From an uncultured Bacteroidota bacterium (lineage in GTDB: Bacteria; Bacteroidota; Bacteroidia; Chitinophagales; Saprospiraceae), in assembly GCA_903925535.1 (NCBI GenBank), contig CAIYFY010000332.1, positions 1 through 62,966 of the forward strand: a stretch of DNA of 62,966 bases. Reading direction: 5' to 3'. Each line of letters opens with the position of its first letter. Position 1 is the first letter of the stretch. This document shows positions 38,598-48,543 of this stretch, one piece after another. The notes beneath the pieces were generated by a model. It saw only the letters and a list, made by a program, of their open reading frames with translations, was not told the origin of the DNA and did no database searches. The translations under genes were made by a program, and so were the position numbers.

Positions 38598-41225
38598 CTA
38601 ATCCTGATCGCCAAATGTGTCATCGGGCCTGCGTGCTTTCCCGGGGCGGGGCGGAGATGTGTCATCGGTGTCTCCACCGGCACCGTCTGACGAGAAATCC
38701 TCCTCGTCGCCGGGTGCCCCCTGGTTTTCATACACATCACAGTTGGTTTCGATGTTCATTTCGCCGGGGGGAGGGGTAAATCTGGCTGTATAGTCGTATC
38801 CCGAATCGGGGTCGTTCTCGAGTCTTGCTATGAAGTCGGCAAAAATGGGCCTGGCGAGTTTTGAGCCCTGACCATCGGCCAGACTGAGGAATCGGATCCA
38901 CCGATCTTCACCGCCCACCCAGGTGCCTACCACCAGTCTGGGCGTCACACCCATAAACCACGCGTCGGCATAGCTGTTGGTGGTTCCGGTTTTACCCCCT
39001 GCATCACTCTTGAGTTTATTGATACCCGGGGCACCCTTTACATTGTATTTCAGCATGTCCAGTATCACCCAGTTGGCATCGGCCGGCAGTGCTGCTTTCT
39101 CCTCGGGGATGGAGCGGTAAAGAAGCCTGCCATTCCTGTCCTCAATTTTTCTGATGACAAAAGGCTCTCTGTAAACTCCGTTGTTGGCAAAGGTGCTGTA
39201 TGCTCCGGTCATGTGCATGACGGTCAGGTCGGCAGCCCCCAGACATATAGAGGGGGAACCGGGAGGAATCAGGTAGCGTCCGTTTGATTGCCTGATGGAG
39301 TCTATACCCATGTTGTTGCACAGTCCGCGCACGGGCTCTGTATCGCCCAGTTGTTTCATCAGGTATGCACTCACCGAATTTACGGAATTCTTCAGCGCCT
39401 CCTTTAGTGTGAGTCGCTCGCCGCTGTATTCTCCCGTCGCATTTTTGGGTGTCCAGTCGGTCATGTGCCTGAAGTTCATATACCCTTTTTCTATGGTTAC
39501 AGGCTGGTCAAACACCTCGAAACACGGACTGATATGCTGTTGTGCTATGGCTGTGGCGTAAACCAATGGTTTGAAGGTAGAGCCCACCTGCCGCTGCGAG
39601 TATATGTGATCGAACTGGAAGTACTTGAAATTGATACCGCCGACCCATGCTTTTATTTCACTGTTGCCCGGATCAACTGCCAGTACGCCTGTTTGAAGGA
39701 ACATCCTGTGATAGCGGAGGCTGTCCATTGGGGTCATTACGGTGTCTTTCTCAAATCGCTGGTTACCCCAGGTAAATATCTTCATGCGCGCGGGTGTACC
39801 ATATACTTTATTTATGGCTGAGCGCAGCGACTTGTACCCGGTTTTGGCTGCAGTCCAGTTTTTGGAACGCATAATGTCTTTATATGCAGCAGCCTGTTCC
39901 GCGGTGGTTTCCCCCCGTGTACTTCCCTGCTTTTTCTCCTCCCTGAGCATCCGCTCCATATCAATATCCCGAAGCTCAAATGAAAAATCACTCTTGATTT
40001 CTGCACATACCTTGTCCATATACTGTGGCCAGAGGGCTTCAAACCGCGAGTCTTTGCGCACCAGGGCCCAGAGTGATTCCTCCCGCAGCCTCATTTCATC
40101 TTCAGTGGCGTCACCCGACTTGTGCTTCCACGGATCCCGGCCTTTCCAGACCTGGAAGAACCTGGCCTGTGTCTTTTTCATCTGAGCAACCATCGCCTCT
40201 TCGGCATGTCGCTGATAAACGGGATCAATGGTGGTGTAAATTCTGATACCATCGCGGTACAGATTATAGCGCGAGCCGTCGGGTCGTCTTGCCTGTGGTT
40301 GCTCAAGTATTTGAGAGACCTGCTTCTCCAGATAGTCACACAGATAAGGAGCCTTGTCATCCACGAAGGTCACCGGCCTGAAGTTGATACCCAGCGGGAG
40401 CAGTTTCAGGCTGTCGTACTGGGTCTCCCTGAGTACTCCGTTGTGGCGCATCTGGGATAAAACTACCCACCTGCGGCGCATGGCCCTGTCCGGATGACGA
40501 TTCGGATTGTAGCGCGAAGGGTTCTGCAACATGCCTATCAGCATCGCTGCTTCCTGAACTTTCAGTTTCGACTGGTCTTTACCAAAATAAACCTCTGAAG
40601 CAGAATGTACTCCGTACGCATTGTTGATAAAGTTGAACTGGTTCAGGTACATGGAGATAATCTCCTCCTTGGTATAGGCTCTTTCCAGCTTGACCGCCGT
40701 AATCCACTCACGCAATTTCATGTAAACAAGTTTGAAAAAACGCTCAAACTTGTTTAATCCCTCGAAATCGCGGTCTGAATACAACATTTTCGCCAATTGC
40801 TGGGTAATTGTCGAACCTCCTCCCGAACTTTGGTCCGCCAGGAGGATTGTCCTGAACATTACCCGGGCAACTGCCCTGGCATCTATTCCGCAGTGATCCC
40901 TGAAACGTTCGTCTTCCGTGGATATCAGTGCTGAAACAAGATGAGGATTCAGGTTTTCGTAGGATACCGGTACGCGGTTTTCTACAAAATAACGGCCAAG
41001 TACTTCATTGTTGTCGGCCAGCACCTCACTGGCCAGCGCAGAGGCAGGATCTTCCAGCTCTCTGAATGAAGGAATTGATGTGAAGTTGATCATCAGAAAC
41101 AGCACCGCCACACTGATAATGCCGCCAATCAGAAGGCGCCATGTCAGACGGATAATCTTCCCGTACAGGGGCATGCGCTTCTTCTGAAGAGATGCCTTGA
41201 TTGTAATCAGACGCTGAGGCTCCAT
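38598..41225 (-). CDS. Penicillin-binding protein 1A (bifunctional transglycosylase/transpeptidase)
   Basis: STEDERFRDHCGIDARAVARV, GGSTITQQLAKMLY, RQVGSTFKPLVYATA, SDAGGKTGTTNSYADAWFMG. Confidence 0.94.
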   Translation of the reverse strand: MEPQRLITIKASLQKKRMPLYGKIIRLTWRLLIGGIISVAVLFLMINFTSIPSFRELEDPASALASEVLADNNEVLGRYFVENRVPVSYENLNPHLVSALISTEDERFRDHCGIDARAVARVMFRTILLADQSSGGGSTITQQLAKMLYSDRDFEGLNKFERFFKLVYMKLREWITAVKLERAYTKEEIISMYLNQFNFINNAYGVHSASEVYFGKDQSKLKVQEAAMLIGMLQNPSRYNPNRHPDRAMRRRWVVLSQMRHNGVLRETQYDSLKLLPLGINFRPVTFVDDKAPYLCDYLEKQVSQILEQPQARRPDGSRYNLYRDGIRIYTTIDPVYQRHAEEAMVAQMKKTQARFFQVWKGRDPWKHKSGDATEDEMRLREESLWALVRKDSRFEALWPQYMDKVCAEIKSDFSFELRDIDMERMLREEKKQGSTRGETTAEQAAAYKDIMRSKNWTAAKTGYKSLRSAINKVYGTPARMKIFTWGNQRFEKDTVMTPMDSLRYHRMFLQTGVLAVDPGNSEIKAWVGGINFKYFQFDHIYSQRQVGSTFKPLVYATAIAQQHISPCFEVFDQPVTIEKGYMNFRHMTDWTPKNATGEYSGERLTLKEALKNSVNSVSAYLMKQLGDTEPVRGLCNNMGIDSIRQSNGRYLIPPGSPSICLGAADLTVMHMTGAYSTFANNGVYREPFVIRKIEDRNGRLLYRSIPEEKAALPADANWVILDMLKYNVKGAPGINKLKSDAGGKTGTTNSYADAWFMGVTPRLVVGTWVGGEDRWIRFLSLADGQGSKLARPIFADFIARLENDPDSGYDYTARFTPPPGEMNIETNCDVYENQGAPGDEEDFSSDGAGGDTDDTSPPRPGKARRPDDTFGDQD

Positions 41226-41255
41226 TTTTTTCTGTGTTGGGTGATATTTCAACCG

Positions 41256-41263
41256 CAAAAGTA
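41256..41263 (-). promoter_or_regulatory. Candidate -7 element TACTTTTG for PBP1A gene
   Basis: Minus-strand TAnnTTTG about 30 nt before the likely ATG at 41225. Confidence 0.35.
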
Positions 41264-41283
41264 GTTAAAAAATAATTTGTTTC

Positions 41284-42432
41284 ATGTTCCATCTGATCAG
41301 TGCGGTGGCTTTTCTCACGTTCTCTTACGCCGTGATTATGCTGGTTTACCGGCGCGGATTTGTGCGGGCATGTTCGCATCCTGTTTCTGTGACCAACGCT
41401 CCCGGTATGCGCGTGGCGGTTGTCATTCCGGCCAGAAATGAAGCTCCGGTTATTCGGAACTGTATTTTATCTGTGCTGAATGGAACTTTCCCTGCGGACT
41501 TGATTGAAATAATTGTCGTGGATGATTTCTCTGCGGATGAAACGGCTGCCGTGGTGACCGAATTGTTTGAAAGTCTGCACGATAACAACTCTATAAAACG
41601 TCTGATATGTCTTTCAGGGTATCTGCCTCCTGAAAGAAAGGGGATTCCCAATAAAAAAAAGGCGCTGGAGCTGGCCGTAGCGACCACCGGCGCGGATATC
41701 ATCGTAACTACAGATGCCGATTGTACGGTGCCTCCTCACTGGTTGAAAATAGTGGTTTCCCGCTTCGCTGCCGATCCCGACCTGAAAATTCTGGCCTGTC
41801 CCGTCCTTTGCGATGCCGGAAGTTCGCTTGTGCAGCGTTATCAGGCACTTGACTTTGTCGGCCTGATGGGTATTACTGCGGCAGGCTACGAACTCGGATG
41901 GCATCAGATGGGCAATGGCGCCAGTCTGGCATACAGAAAGTCTGCTTTCACAGCTGTAAATGGCTATGAGGGCAACAGTCACATACCCTCCGGCGATGAT
42001 ATGTTTCTGCTCCAAAAAATTGCCGAAAGGTGGCCCGGCTCGGCCCGGTTTCTGCCTGCCAGGGAAGCGGTGGTACTCACCCTGCCGCAGCCAGACTGGC
42101 GCAGTCTCATCCGGCAGAGAATCAGATGGGGCGGTAAAAATTCTGCTATCCCCGGAGCTGCTGTCAAGCTGATACTGCTCTCGGTATTGCTCTTTTGTGC
42201 GAGTCTCTGGATCTCGCTGCTGGCTGTTGTGGCAGGATTCTTGCCCTGGTATGTCTTTTTACTGCAGGTGGCAGTGAAGGTTCTGATGGATTACCTGTTT
42301 CTGAAGGACGTGGCGTCTTATTTTGGCAGAAGGGAGTTGTTGCGCCGGTTTCCTGTCATGTCGCTCATTCACGCGGCTCAGATTACAGTCGCCGGTATCG
42401 GCAGTCTGCTGCCAACCGGCAGAAAATGGTAG
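41284..42432 (+). CDS. Family 2 glycosyltransferase, membrane associated
   Basis: VAVVIPARNEAPVIRNCILSVL, IIVVDDFSADET, ADIIVTTDADC, RQRIRWGGK; C-terminal TM helices. Confidence 0.9.
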   Translation: MFHLISAVAFLTFSYAVIMLVYRRGFVRACSHPVSVTNAPGMRVAVVIPARNEAPVIRNCILSVLNGTFPADLIEIIVVDDFSADETAAVVTELFESLHDNNSIKRLICLSGYLPPERKGIPNKKKALELAVATTGADIIVTTDADCTVPPHWLKIVVSRFAADPDLKILACPVLCDAGSSLVQRYQALDFVGLMGITAAGYELGWHQMGNGASLAYRKSAFTAVNGYEGNSHIPSGDDMFLLQKIAERWPGSARFLPAREAVVLTLPQPDWRSLIRQRIRWGGKNSAIPGAAVKLILLSVLLFCASLWISLLAVVAGFLPWYVFLLQVAVKVLMDYLFLKDVASYFGRRELLRRFPVMSLIHAAQITVAGIGSLLPTGRKW

Positions 42433-43587
42433 TCAGAAACTGTGCCTCAGCCGCAGGTAAACGGCCATGTACTGATCTCTGAACCGGTTTCCGGGTATCC
42501 GCAGCATGAATAGCTGTCCCGTCAGGTCAATATCCCAGTCTTCCTTTATGTTGTAGGCAAGGGCAGGTATGGCAATCAGCAGATTGAATTCGGGTGAATA
42601 AACAATTGCCATGCTCGCATTCATGATGGGTGTAACCGGCCTGGCGACTGTCGCGATGGCCGACCATTTCACAGGCATGAGCCGGTCGGGTGACAGGGTA
42701 TTTGTGGCCAGCGATGAGGGCTGGAACAGGTTTCCCGAGGCTCCACCTGCATACAGAACTCCTGTACTGATATACCAGGAGTGGGGGAGCAGTCTGTCAA
42801 TCTGCACAGTAGCGCTGAACGTGGATTCCGAACCGCCAAACCACCCCATCTCACCCTTGAACCCGAACTGTCCAAGTGGTCCGGCCCAGCCCATGCCGGC
42901 AGTTGGTCTGCCTTTGTACAAACCCGCAATCCACTGCAGGTCGTATGCTCTCCAGTTGGATGAGAGCCGCAATGCCGCCACGCTGCTGCTGTCGGTTCTG
43001 CTTCCGCTCAGGGCAGCCTCGAGGGTGACAGATTTTCGGAATTGTTTCTGTATCAGGATGGCATCGGTGCCGGGGCGCTCTTCATAGTCGAAATCAAGAA
43101 AGTTCCACGCGTTGAACAGGTCGTTGGGTGTCCAGGTGGTAGCTATGCCCCAGTTGATGCGCTGACGACCCGCGCGTATACGCCAGTCGGCACGTGTATA
43201 CTCCACCCACAGCCGGTCAATCACGGTGCTCCATATCAGTGCCTGATTGCTGATTACCAGAGCGCCATCCCACAGACCATTGTCCTGGTCCAGCACCTCT
43301 GTGTAATACGCACCAGCCGAGCGAGAACCTTCCCCGTAAAAAAGTCTGTTCCTCAACTCGGCATCCATTGTCCAGTTGCTGTCAGGTTCATATTTGAAAA
43401 TCAGGCGATTGTGTAAAAATCCATCGGTTAGCGACGATTTTAGCGGCCCCACCCACGACAGGGTCTGCATATTTTTTACGTAGCCCCTGAACTCCGGTTT
43501 CCGGGCGGTGGTGTCTGCCTGCGCGTGCGCTTGCAGGTGCGCGCAGGCGAGCAGGCTGGAGAGTACGATGCGGCGAAGTACGTTCAT
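42433..43587 (-). CDS. DUF1302-like outer membrane beta-barrel protein
   Basis: Signal peptide; IRAGRQRINWGIATTWTPNDLFNAWNFLDFDYEERPGTDAI; terminal aromatic residue LRLRHSF. Confidence 0.7.
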   Translation of the reverse strand: MNVLRRIVLSSLLACAHLQAHAQADTTARKPEFRGYVKNMQTLSWVGPLKSSLTDGFLHNRLIFKYEPDSNWTMDAELRNRLFYGEGSRSAGAYYTEVLDQDNGLWDGALVISNQALIWSTVIDRLWVEYTRADWRIRAGRQRINWGIATTWTPNDLFNAWNFLDFDYEERPGTDAILIQKQFRKSVTLEAALSGSRTDSSSVAALRLSSNWRAYDLQWIAGLYKGRPTAGMGWAGPLGQFGFKGEMGWFGGSESTFSATVQIDRLLPHSWYISTGVLYAGGASGNLFQPSSLATNTLSPDRLMPVKWSAIATVARPVTPIMNASMAIVYSPEFNLLIAIPALAYNIKEDWDIDLTGQLFMLRIPGNRFRDQYMAVYLRLRHSF

Positions 43588-44273
43588 TGTGTGTCTTCCG
43601 ATATCTTACCGTCAACAAGCCGGACTACCCGTCTGGCCCGGTCAATAACGCGCTGGTCGTGGGTGGAGAACAGGAAGGTGATTTTTTCCTCGCGGTTCAG
43701 ACGAACCATCATGTCGAGCAGGTTGTTCGCAGAGGCCGAATCGAGGTTGGCAGTAGGCTCATCAGCCAGGATGAACCGGGGCTTGGATGCAAGCGCTCTG
43801 GCTACGGCTACACGCTGCTGTTGTCCTCCTGACAATTCACCCGGACGTGCATCTGCCTTGTCGGAAAGTCCGATGGCCTTGAGGAGCTCACTCACCCGTC
43901 TTTCACGCTCGGACCGGGTTGCACCCTGAAGGAGCATGATGAATTCTATGTTTTCCCGGGCTGTCAGTACGGGTATCAGGTTGAACGACTGAAATACAAA
44001 ACCGATGTTGTGCAGCCTGAAATTGATCAGCTCGTTTTCTTTCAGTCCGGTGATATCCACGCCTCCCACGATAATCTGTCCTTCAGTGGGCCTGTCGAGC
44101 CCGCCCAGCAGATTCAACAGGGTGGTTTTTCCTGATCCGGAGGGACCAACCAGCGCGGTGAATTCGCCCTCGGTGATATGAAGGTGTACGTTGTTTACCG
44201 CGTGAACCGGTACTGCCGACGCTTCGTTATATACTTTACTGACGTTATGGGCGTCAAGAACGACTTTTTCCAT
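43584..44273 (-). CDS. ABC transporter ATP-binding protein, LolD/MacB type
   Basis: ALVGPSGSGKTTLLNLLGGLDRPTEG, LSGGQQQRVAVARAL, ILADEPTANLDS. Confidence 0.95.
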   Translation of the reverse strand: MEKVVLDAHNVSKVYNEASAVPVHAVNNVHLHITEGEFTALVGPSGSGKTTLLNLLGGLDRPTEGQIIVGGVDITGLKENELINFRLHNIGFVFQSFNLIPVLTARENIEFIMLLQGATRSERERRVSELLKAIGLSDKADARPGELSGGQQQRVAVARALASKPRFILADEPTANLDSASANNLLDMMVRLNREEKITFLFSTHDQRVIDRARRVVRLVDGKISEDTQ

Positions 44274-44276
44274 TTT

Positions 44277-45488
44277 TTATCTTCTGATGGCCTCTGCCGG
44301 TTTAAGTCTGAGTACGCGCATGGCGGGAATTATGGCCGAAAGAAGAGCCGTAATGCCGACCAGTATCAGGGTGTAAACAACACTGTGAAGGGGTAATTCG
44401 GGGTATATTATCTGGGCATATCCAAACCGGCTCATGGTTTCTCCTGCCATGGCCGAGAAATCAATGCCGTGTTTGCCCAGCCACAAAATGATCAGCCAGC
44501 CCGCAAACAGGCCAACCGGGGCACCTGCCACCGTCAGGAAAATGGTTTCCAGCAGTACCATGGTAAAGAGCCGGATTTTACTCGTCCCGATGGCCATCAA
44601 CATGCCAATCTCCCGCGCGCGCTCGAGCACGGCCATCAGCATGGCATTCACGATGCCAAACGACAGCGCCATCAGAATAATTACAATGAAAATCATACTG
44701 TAGGAGTCAAGAGACGATATAACCAGATCGGTCTCCGGACTCAGCTGTTTCCATGTTTCCACTTTGTAATCCGGCAGAGCAGCCTGCAGGGCCGAGGCTG
44801 CCACTTCCAGATTTGTGCTGTTTTCCAGCAGTATGGCTGCCTCATGTGCCTGCCCGGTCGTTCCCAGCTGGGTGTCCAGCTCATCTTTCAGGATGAATAT
44901 CTGCATCTCGTCGAGCGGTGCGTTCTCGCTCTGGTAGAGTCCCCGCACCCTGAATGCTCCCGATGCTATGTTGTCGTCAAGGTCTGTGAAGGTCAGAACC
45001 ACCTTTGAACCTGTTCGAAGATTCATTTTTTGGGCCAGTCGCGTGCTAACAAGCACCTGTCCGGATACCGATGTATCCAGGTAGCTGCCGGATTTGACAA
45101 AAGAGGCCAGCTCCCGGGTGTTGTTTTCATCTTCGGGATTGATACCGTATATAAAGGTACCATTGGCGCTTCCCGCATTGGCAATCATCCCGGAGGCCAC
45201 ACTCCTGAGCGAAACTGATTTCACTCCCGGGGTTTTCCGGATTTTTTCCTGTGTTTCAGTCGCCGGAAAACTGAAACCGGGTCTGTAATCAGCCTTGAAG
45301 TCCGGATGATGTACCTGAATATGAGAAACCTCGTGCTCAATCGCTATCTTCAGGCGGCTGTTGCCCATGCCGAAATAGAGTGCTATGATAAACACCCCTG
45401 CCACCATGCCCAGGGCGATGGAGCTCATGATGACGGCACTGCGAATCTTGTTGCGCCAGATGTTGCGCCAGGATAAGTATATCAGCAT
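44277..45488 (-). CDS. ABC transporter permease, FtsX/LolC-E type
   Basis: LSWRNIWRNKIRSAVIMSSIALGMVAG; C-terminal FtsX domain with ERAREIGMLMAIG. Confidence 0.92.
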   Translation of the reverse strand: MLIYLSWRNIWRNKIRSAVIMSSIALGMVAGVFIIALYFGMGNSRLKIAIEHEVSHIQVHHPDFKADYRPGFSFPATETQEKIRKTPGVKSVSLRSVASGMIANAGSANGTFIYGINPEDENNTRELASFVKSGSYLDTSVSGQVLVSTRLAQKMNLRTGSKVVLTFTDLDDNIASGAFRVRGLYQSENAPLDEMQIFILKDELDTQLGTTGQAHEAAILLENSTNLEVAASALQAALPDYKVETWKQLSPETDLVISSLDSYSMIFIVIILMALSFGIVNAMLMAVLERAREIGMLMAIGTSKIRLFTMVLLETIFLTVAGAPVGLFAGWLIILWLGKHGIDFSAMAGETMSRFGYAQIIYPELPLHSVVYTLILVGITALLSAIIPAMRVLRLKPAEAIRR

Positions 45489-45494
45489 GGTGAT

Positions 45495-46709
45495 TCAGCT
45501 TCTGATGGCCTGTACGGTGTTCAGGCGCATGATGTGCCAGGCAGGATAACCTGCCAGTATCAGGGCCAGTACCAGAACGATGGCTGTTTGACTGATAAAT
45601 ATGTCTGACTGGAGTACAGTGGGGAATACGGCCTCGAATCCGAAGCGCTCAAAGGTTTCCCGAAGTGCCCCCCAGGCTTTAACCGGATGTTTCTCCAGGT
45701 ACCACACAACCGGAAAACTGATCAGGATTCCGGCAAGTGCGCCCAAAAATGCTACCATCACGGACTCCATCACGGCCAGTCTCGCCAATAAACCGCGTTT
45801 CATGCCCAGGGCTACCAGCATGCCAAATTCACGCCGGCGCTCGGCCAGCATCATGAGCAGTGTGGAGAAAATCCCGAATGAAATTAACAGGTAAAGTACA
45901 CCTGATATAATGTACATACTCGCCGTATCGGTTTCTATGTGCTGTACAATATCTGGCATCTTGTCTTCCCATGTCATCACGTCTGCCTCTCCCGACAGTG
46001 ATGCCAGCAATGTGGCAGCGAGTGCCCTGAACCGGGTCTCGTCGGTCGGTCGGACTATCAGCGATGTTACGCCTTCACCGGTATCATACATCGCCCGGGC
46101 TGCACTGATATCCATGTACACCAGTCGCTGGTTGAGGTCTGGTGCACCGAACCGAAGAATGCCGGTGATAGCAAACTTCCCGGCAGCTGTGGACCCATAC
46201 ATGCTCTGTCCGAGCAAAACAAGGGTGTCGCCGGTGTACACCCCCATGGTTTTTGCCAGTTCCTCTGCAACCATGAGTCCCTGGCCACCTTTTTCCGGAT
46301 ATTCACCGGCAATCAGTTTGTCTTTCAGGCGCGTGATTTCGTTCTCTGTTTCCGGATCAATACCCACCACCATGCAACCTTTCGTCTTTTCATCAAATGA
46401 AGCCAGCGAAAATGCCTCAAGTCGGGGTGCCACTCCGGCTACTCCGGGCGTATGCAGAACGGACTGCAGCAGGCTGTCAGACAAGGGCAGACAGTTTTCA
46501 AGCGTCTGGTCTTTCCAGTAGCCCTTCCCGTGTATCTGTACATAACCCGTGTAAAAACTGACAACGTTGCGAATCAGATTGTCGAAAATACCTCGCTGGA
46601 GCGATACCAGTGTCACCGACAGCAGTACGGCGCTGCTGATGCTGGCCATGGTTATCAGGGTCCTGTTCTTGTTGCGCCACAGGTTGCGCCAGGCGAGTGT
46701 GAACAGCAT
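45495..46709 (-). CDS. ABC transporter permease, FtsX/LolC-E type (paralog of preceding)
   Basis: LAWRNLWRNKNRTLITMASISSAV; AERRREFGMLVALGMKR. Confidence 0.92.
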   Translation of the reverse strand: MLFTLAWRNLWRNKNRTLITMASISSAVLLSVTLVSLQRGIFDNLIRNVVSFYTGYVQIHGKGYWKDQTLENCLPLSDSLLQSVLHTPGVAGVAPRLEAFSLASFDEKTKGCMVVGIDPETENEITRLKDKLIAGEYPEKGGQGLMVAEELAKTMGVYTGDTLVLLGQSMYGSTAAGKFAITGILRFGAPDLNQRLVYMDISAARAMYDTGEGVTSLIVRPTDETRFRALAATLLASLSGEADVMTWEDKMPDIVQHIETDTASMYIISGVLYLLISFGIFSTLLMMLAERRREFGMLVALGMKRGLLARLAVMESVMVAFLGALAGILISFPVVWYLEKHPVKAWGALRETFERFGFEAVFPTVLQSDIFISQTAIVLVLALILAGYPAWHIMRLNTVQAIRS

Positions 46710-46711
46710 GG

Positions 46712-47464
46712 TTACCTGATTTTTGTCATGTTTTCAACACTGAAAAATGATTCATCCACGGGTTTGTCAAAGATGAGCGATTTATAGGCAATCACCGTTT
46801 TTTGTCCGGGTTTTCCGGCAGGAATCATCTCGATGCGGGCGGGAAGCATGCGGCCGCCGAGCAACCTGATGTCTGAAGAAACCATGGTGTTTTCTACCTG
46901 ATTGCCCTCACCGTAAAATTCTCCCTTCAATTGTATGTAGTCCTTCCTGTCAATCCAGACGACGACCTTCTCCCACACTACGGCTGCTCCGGCGTTCGGT
47001 GTCATCTCTATTTTGTAGCACTGGAAACCTCCAACCTCCTCCTGACCCAGCAATTTGTGCGTGTAGTCGTCAGCTGCCGATGACTCCTTCACCAGGTCGT
47101 CGTTGGTGAAATCGGTGCCCATCCATGACTGGTTCATCATGGACGGAGGCAGCTTGACCTTGCGCTCAAGCGAGGGAATCCAGTTCCACACCTCTTTTTT
47201 TCGCTTCAGATAGGTGATCCCCTGATCTTTGGCCGGCGCCTGAATCAGTATCATTGCGAGGTCTTTTCCTTTCGACCACGATTTGATTTCCATGCTGCGC
47301 GTCCATTTGGGCCGAACGGTGGTGATGGTCATTTCAGCCACGGAGGTATTGCCGCGCAGGCGATCTTCCGACCGCCGGACTATCTCTTTGGCGTCCTGTG
47401 AAATACCCTGCAGGGCGTAAAGAATCAGGGCAAAAGCGCAGAAGAGCCTTGGTTTGTTTATCAT
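46712..47464 (-). CDS. LolA-like outer membrane lipoprotein-sorting protein
   Basis: Signal peptide MINKPRLFCAFALILYALQGISQ; EMTITTVRPKWTRSMEIKSWSKGKDLAMILIQAPAKDQGITYLKRKKEVWNWIPSLERKVKLP. Confidence 0.85.
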   Translation of the reverse strand: MINKPRLFCAFALILYALQGISQDAKEIVRRSEDRLRGNTSVAEMTITTVRPKWTRSMEIKSWSKGKDLAMILIQAPAKDQGITYLKRKKEVWNWIPSLERKVKLPPSMMNQSWMGTDFTNDDLVKESSAADDYTHKLLGQEEVGGFQCYKIEMTPNAGAAVVWEKVVVWIDRKDYIQLKGEFYGEGNQVENTMVSSDIRLLGGRMLPARIEMIPAGKPGQKTVIAYKSLIFDKPVDESFFSVENMTKIR

Positions 47465-47548
47465 GACGGGTAAATTAATCCGGCACAAAGTACGGGGTGT
47501 CAGCATTGAATAAAGGTGATATAAATCAGTATTAACCCCGTCGTAGCT

Positions 47549-47556
47549 TACTTTTG
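47549..47556 (+). promoter_or_regulatory. Candidate -7 element TACTTTTG
   Basis: TAnnTTTG 18 nt before the ATG at 47574. Confidence 0.35.
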
Positions 47557-47573
47557 CCTCCAAATTTGTTGAA

Positions 47574-48347
47574 ATGCGTATTTCTGTTGTGCAAACGGCC
47601 CTTGTCTGGGAAAATATTGACGCCAATTTACGGATGTTCAGTGAAAAGCTGGCACCGCTGGCCGGAAAAACTGATCTGGTTGTGCTGCCTGAAATGTTCA
47701 CCACCGGATTCACCATGAATGCTTCCACACTGGCTGAAGATATGAACGGCCGGACGCTGAACTGGTTGAAAGCAACGGCAAGTCAGCTTGGTTCTGCCGT
47801 AACAGGCAGTTTCATCTGCAGCGAAAACGGCTCAAACAGGAACAGGCTGATATTCATGTTTCCCGACGGTCATTTTGAGTATTACGACAAGCGTCACCTG
47901 TTCACGCTCGCGGGCGAACACGAGGTGTTCTCTCCCGGCAACGTGAAGCTGACCGTGGAATGGATGGGATTCAGAATTTGTCCGATGATCTGTTACGATC
48001 TGAGGTTTCCTGTGTGGAGCAGGAATCAGGCCGGTGCTGATGCCTATGACCTGTTGCTTTATGTAGCCAACTGGCCCTCCAGGCGCAGCTCCCACTGGCG
48101 CGCGCTGCTGCCAGCCAGAGCTATCGAAAACCAGTCGTATGTGGCAGGGGTGAATGTCGCGGGTCGCGACGGGAATGATCTGGAGTACTCCGGCGATTCG
48201 TGTATCATTGATTTTTCCGGACAGCCGCTGGTCTCGCTGACCGCCTGTGAGGCAGTTGCAACGGTATCCGTTTCCTTGCCAGAATTGCGCGATTTCAGGG
48301 CCAGGCTGCCGTTCCTGAATGATGCCGACCAATTCTTAATGAAATGA
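47574..48347 (+). CDS. Carbon-nitrogen hydrolase (omega-amidase/YafV-like)
   Basis: LVVLPEMFTTGFTMN (Glu), YDKRHLF (Lys), RICPMICYDLRFPVWSRN (Cys). Confidence 0.9.
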   Translation: MRISVVQTALVWENIDANLRMFSEKLAPLAGKTDLVVLPEMFTTGFTMNASTLAEDMNGRTLNWLKATASQLGSAVTGSFICSENGSNRNRLIFMFPDGHFEYYDKRHLFTLAGEHEVFSPGNVKLTVEWMGFRICPMICYDLRFPVWSRNQAGADAYDLLLYVANWPSRRSSHWRALLPARAIENQSYVAGVNVAGRDGNDLEYSGDSCIIDFSGQPLVSLTACEAVATVSVSLPELRDFRARLPFLNDADQFLMK

Positions 48348-48365
48348 AAATATTTTCCCATTTGC

Positions 48366-48395
48366 TTGGAGCAACAAGACGGTTTTCTACCTTTG
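48366..48395 (+). promoter_or_regulatory. Candidate promoter TTG-N19-TACCTTTG
   Basis: TTG 48366-48368, TACCTTTG 48388-48395, upstream of the C40 peptidase gene. Confidence 0.45.
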
Positions 48396-48543
48396 CAATA
48401 ATTACAACCAATCAATAGCTCCTTGTGGGCAATTAATCGCCCTTTAATCCCTGTCTTCTGGGCGCACTTTCTGCGAAAACCGGCCCTCCATGTCGGTTTC
48501 CACCTGCTATGTGGTCACATACCCGTATAGCATGTTATGTAAC

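Noticed and set aside
44277-46709. Tandem duplication recent enough to recombine
   Set aside because: The two permeases share N-terminal motifs (LxWRNxWRNK) but differ widely elsewhere; ordinary ancient paralogs.
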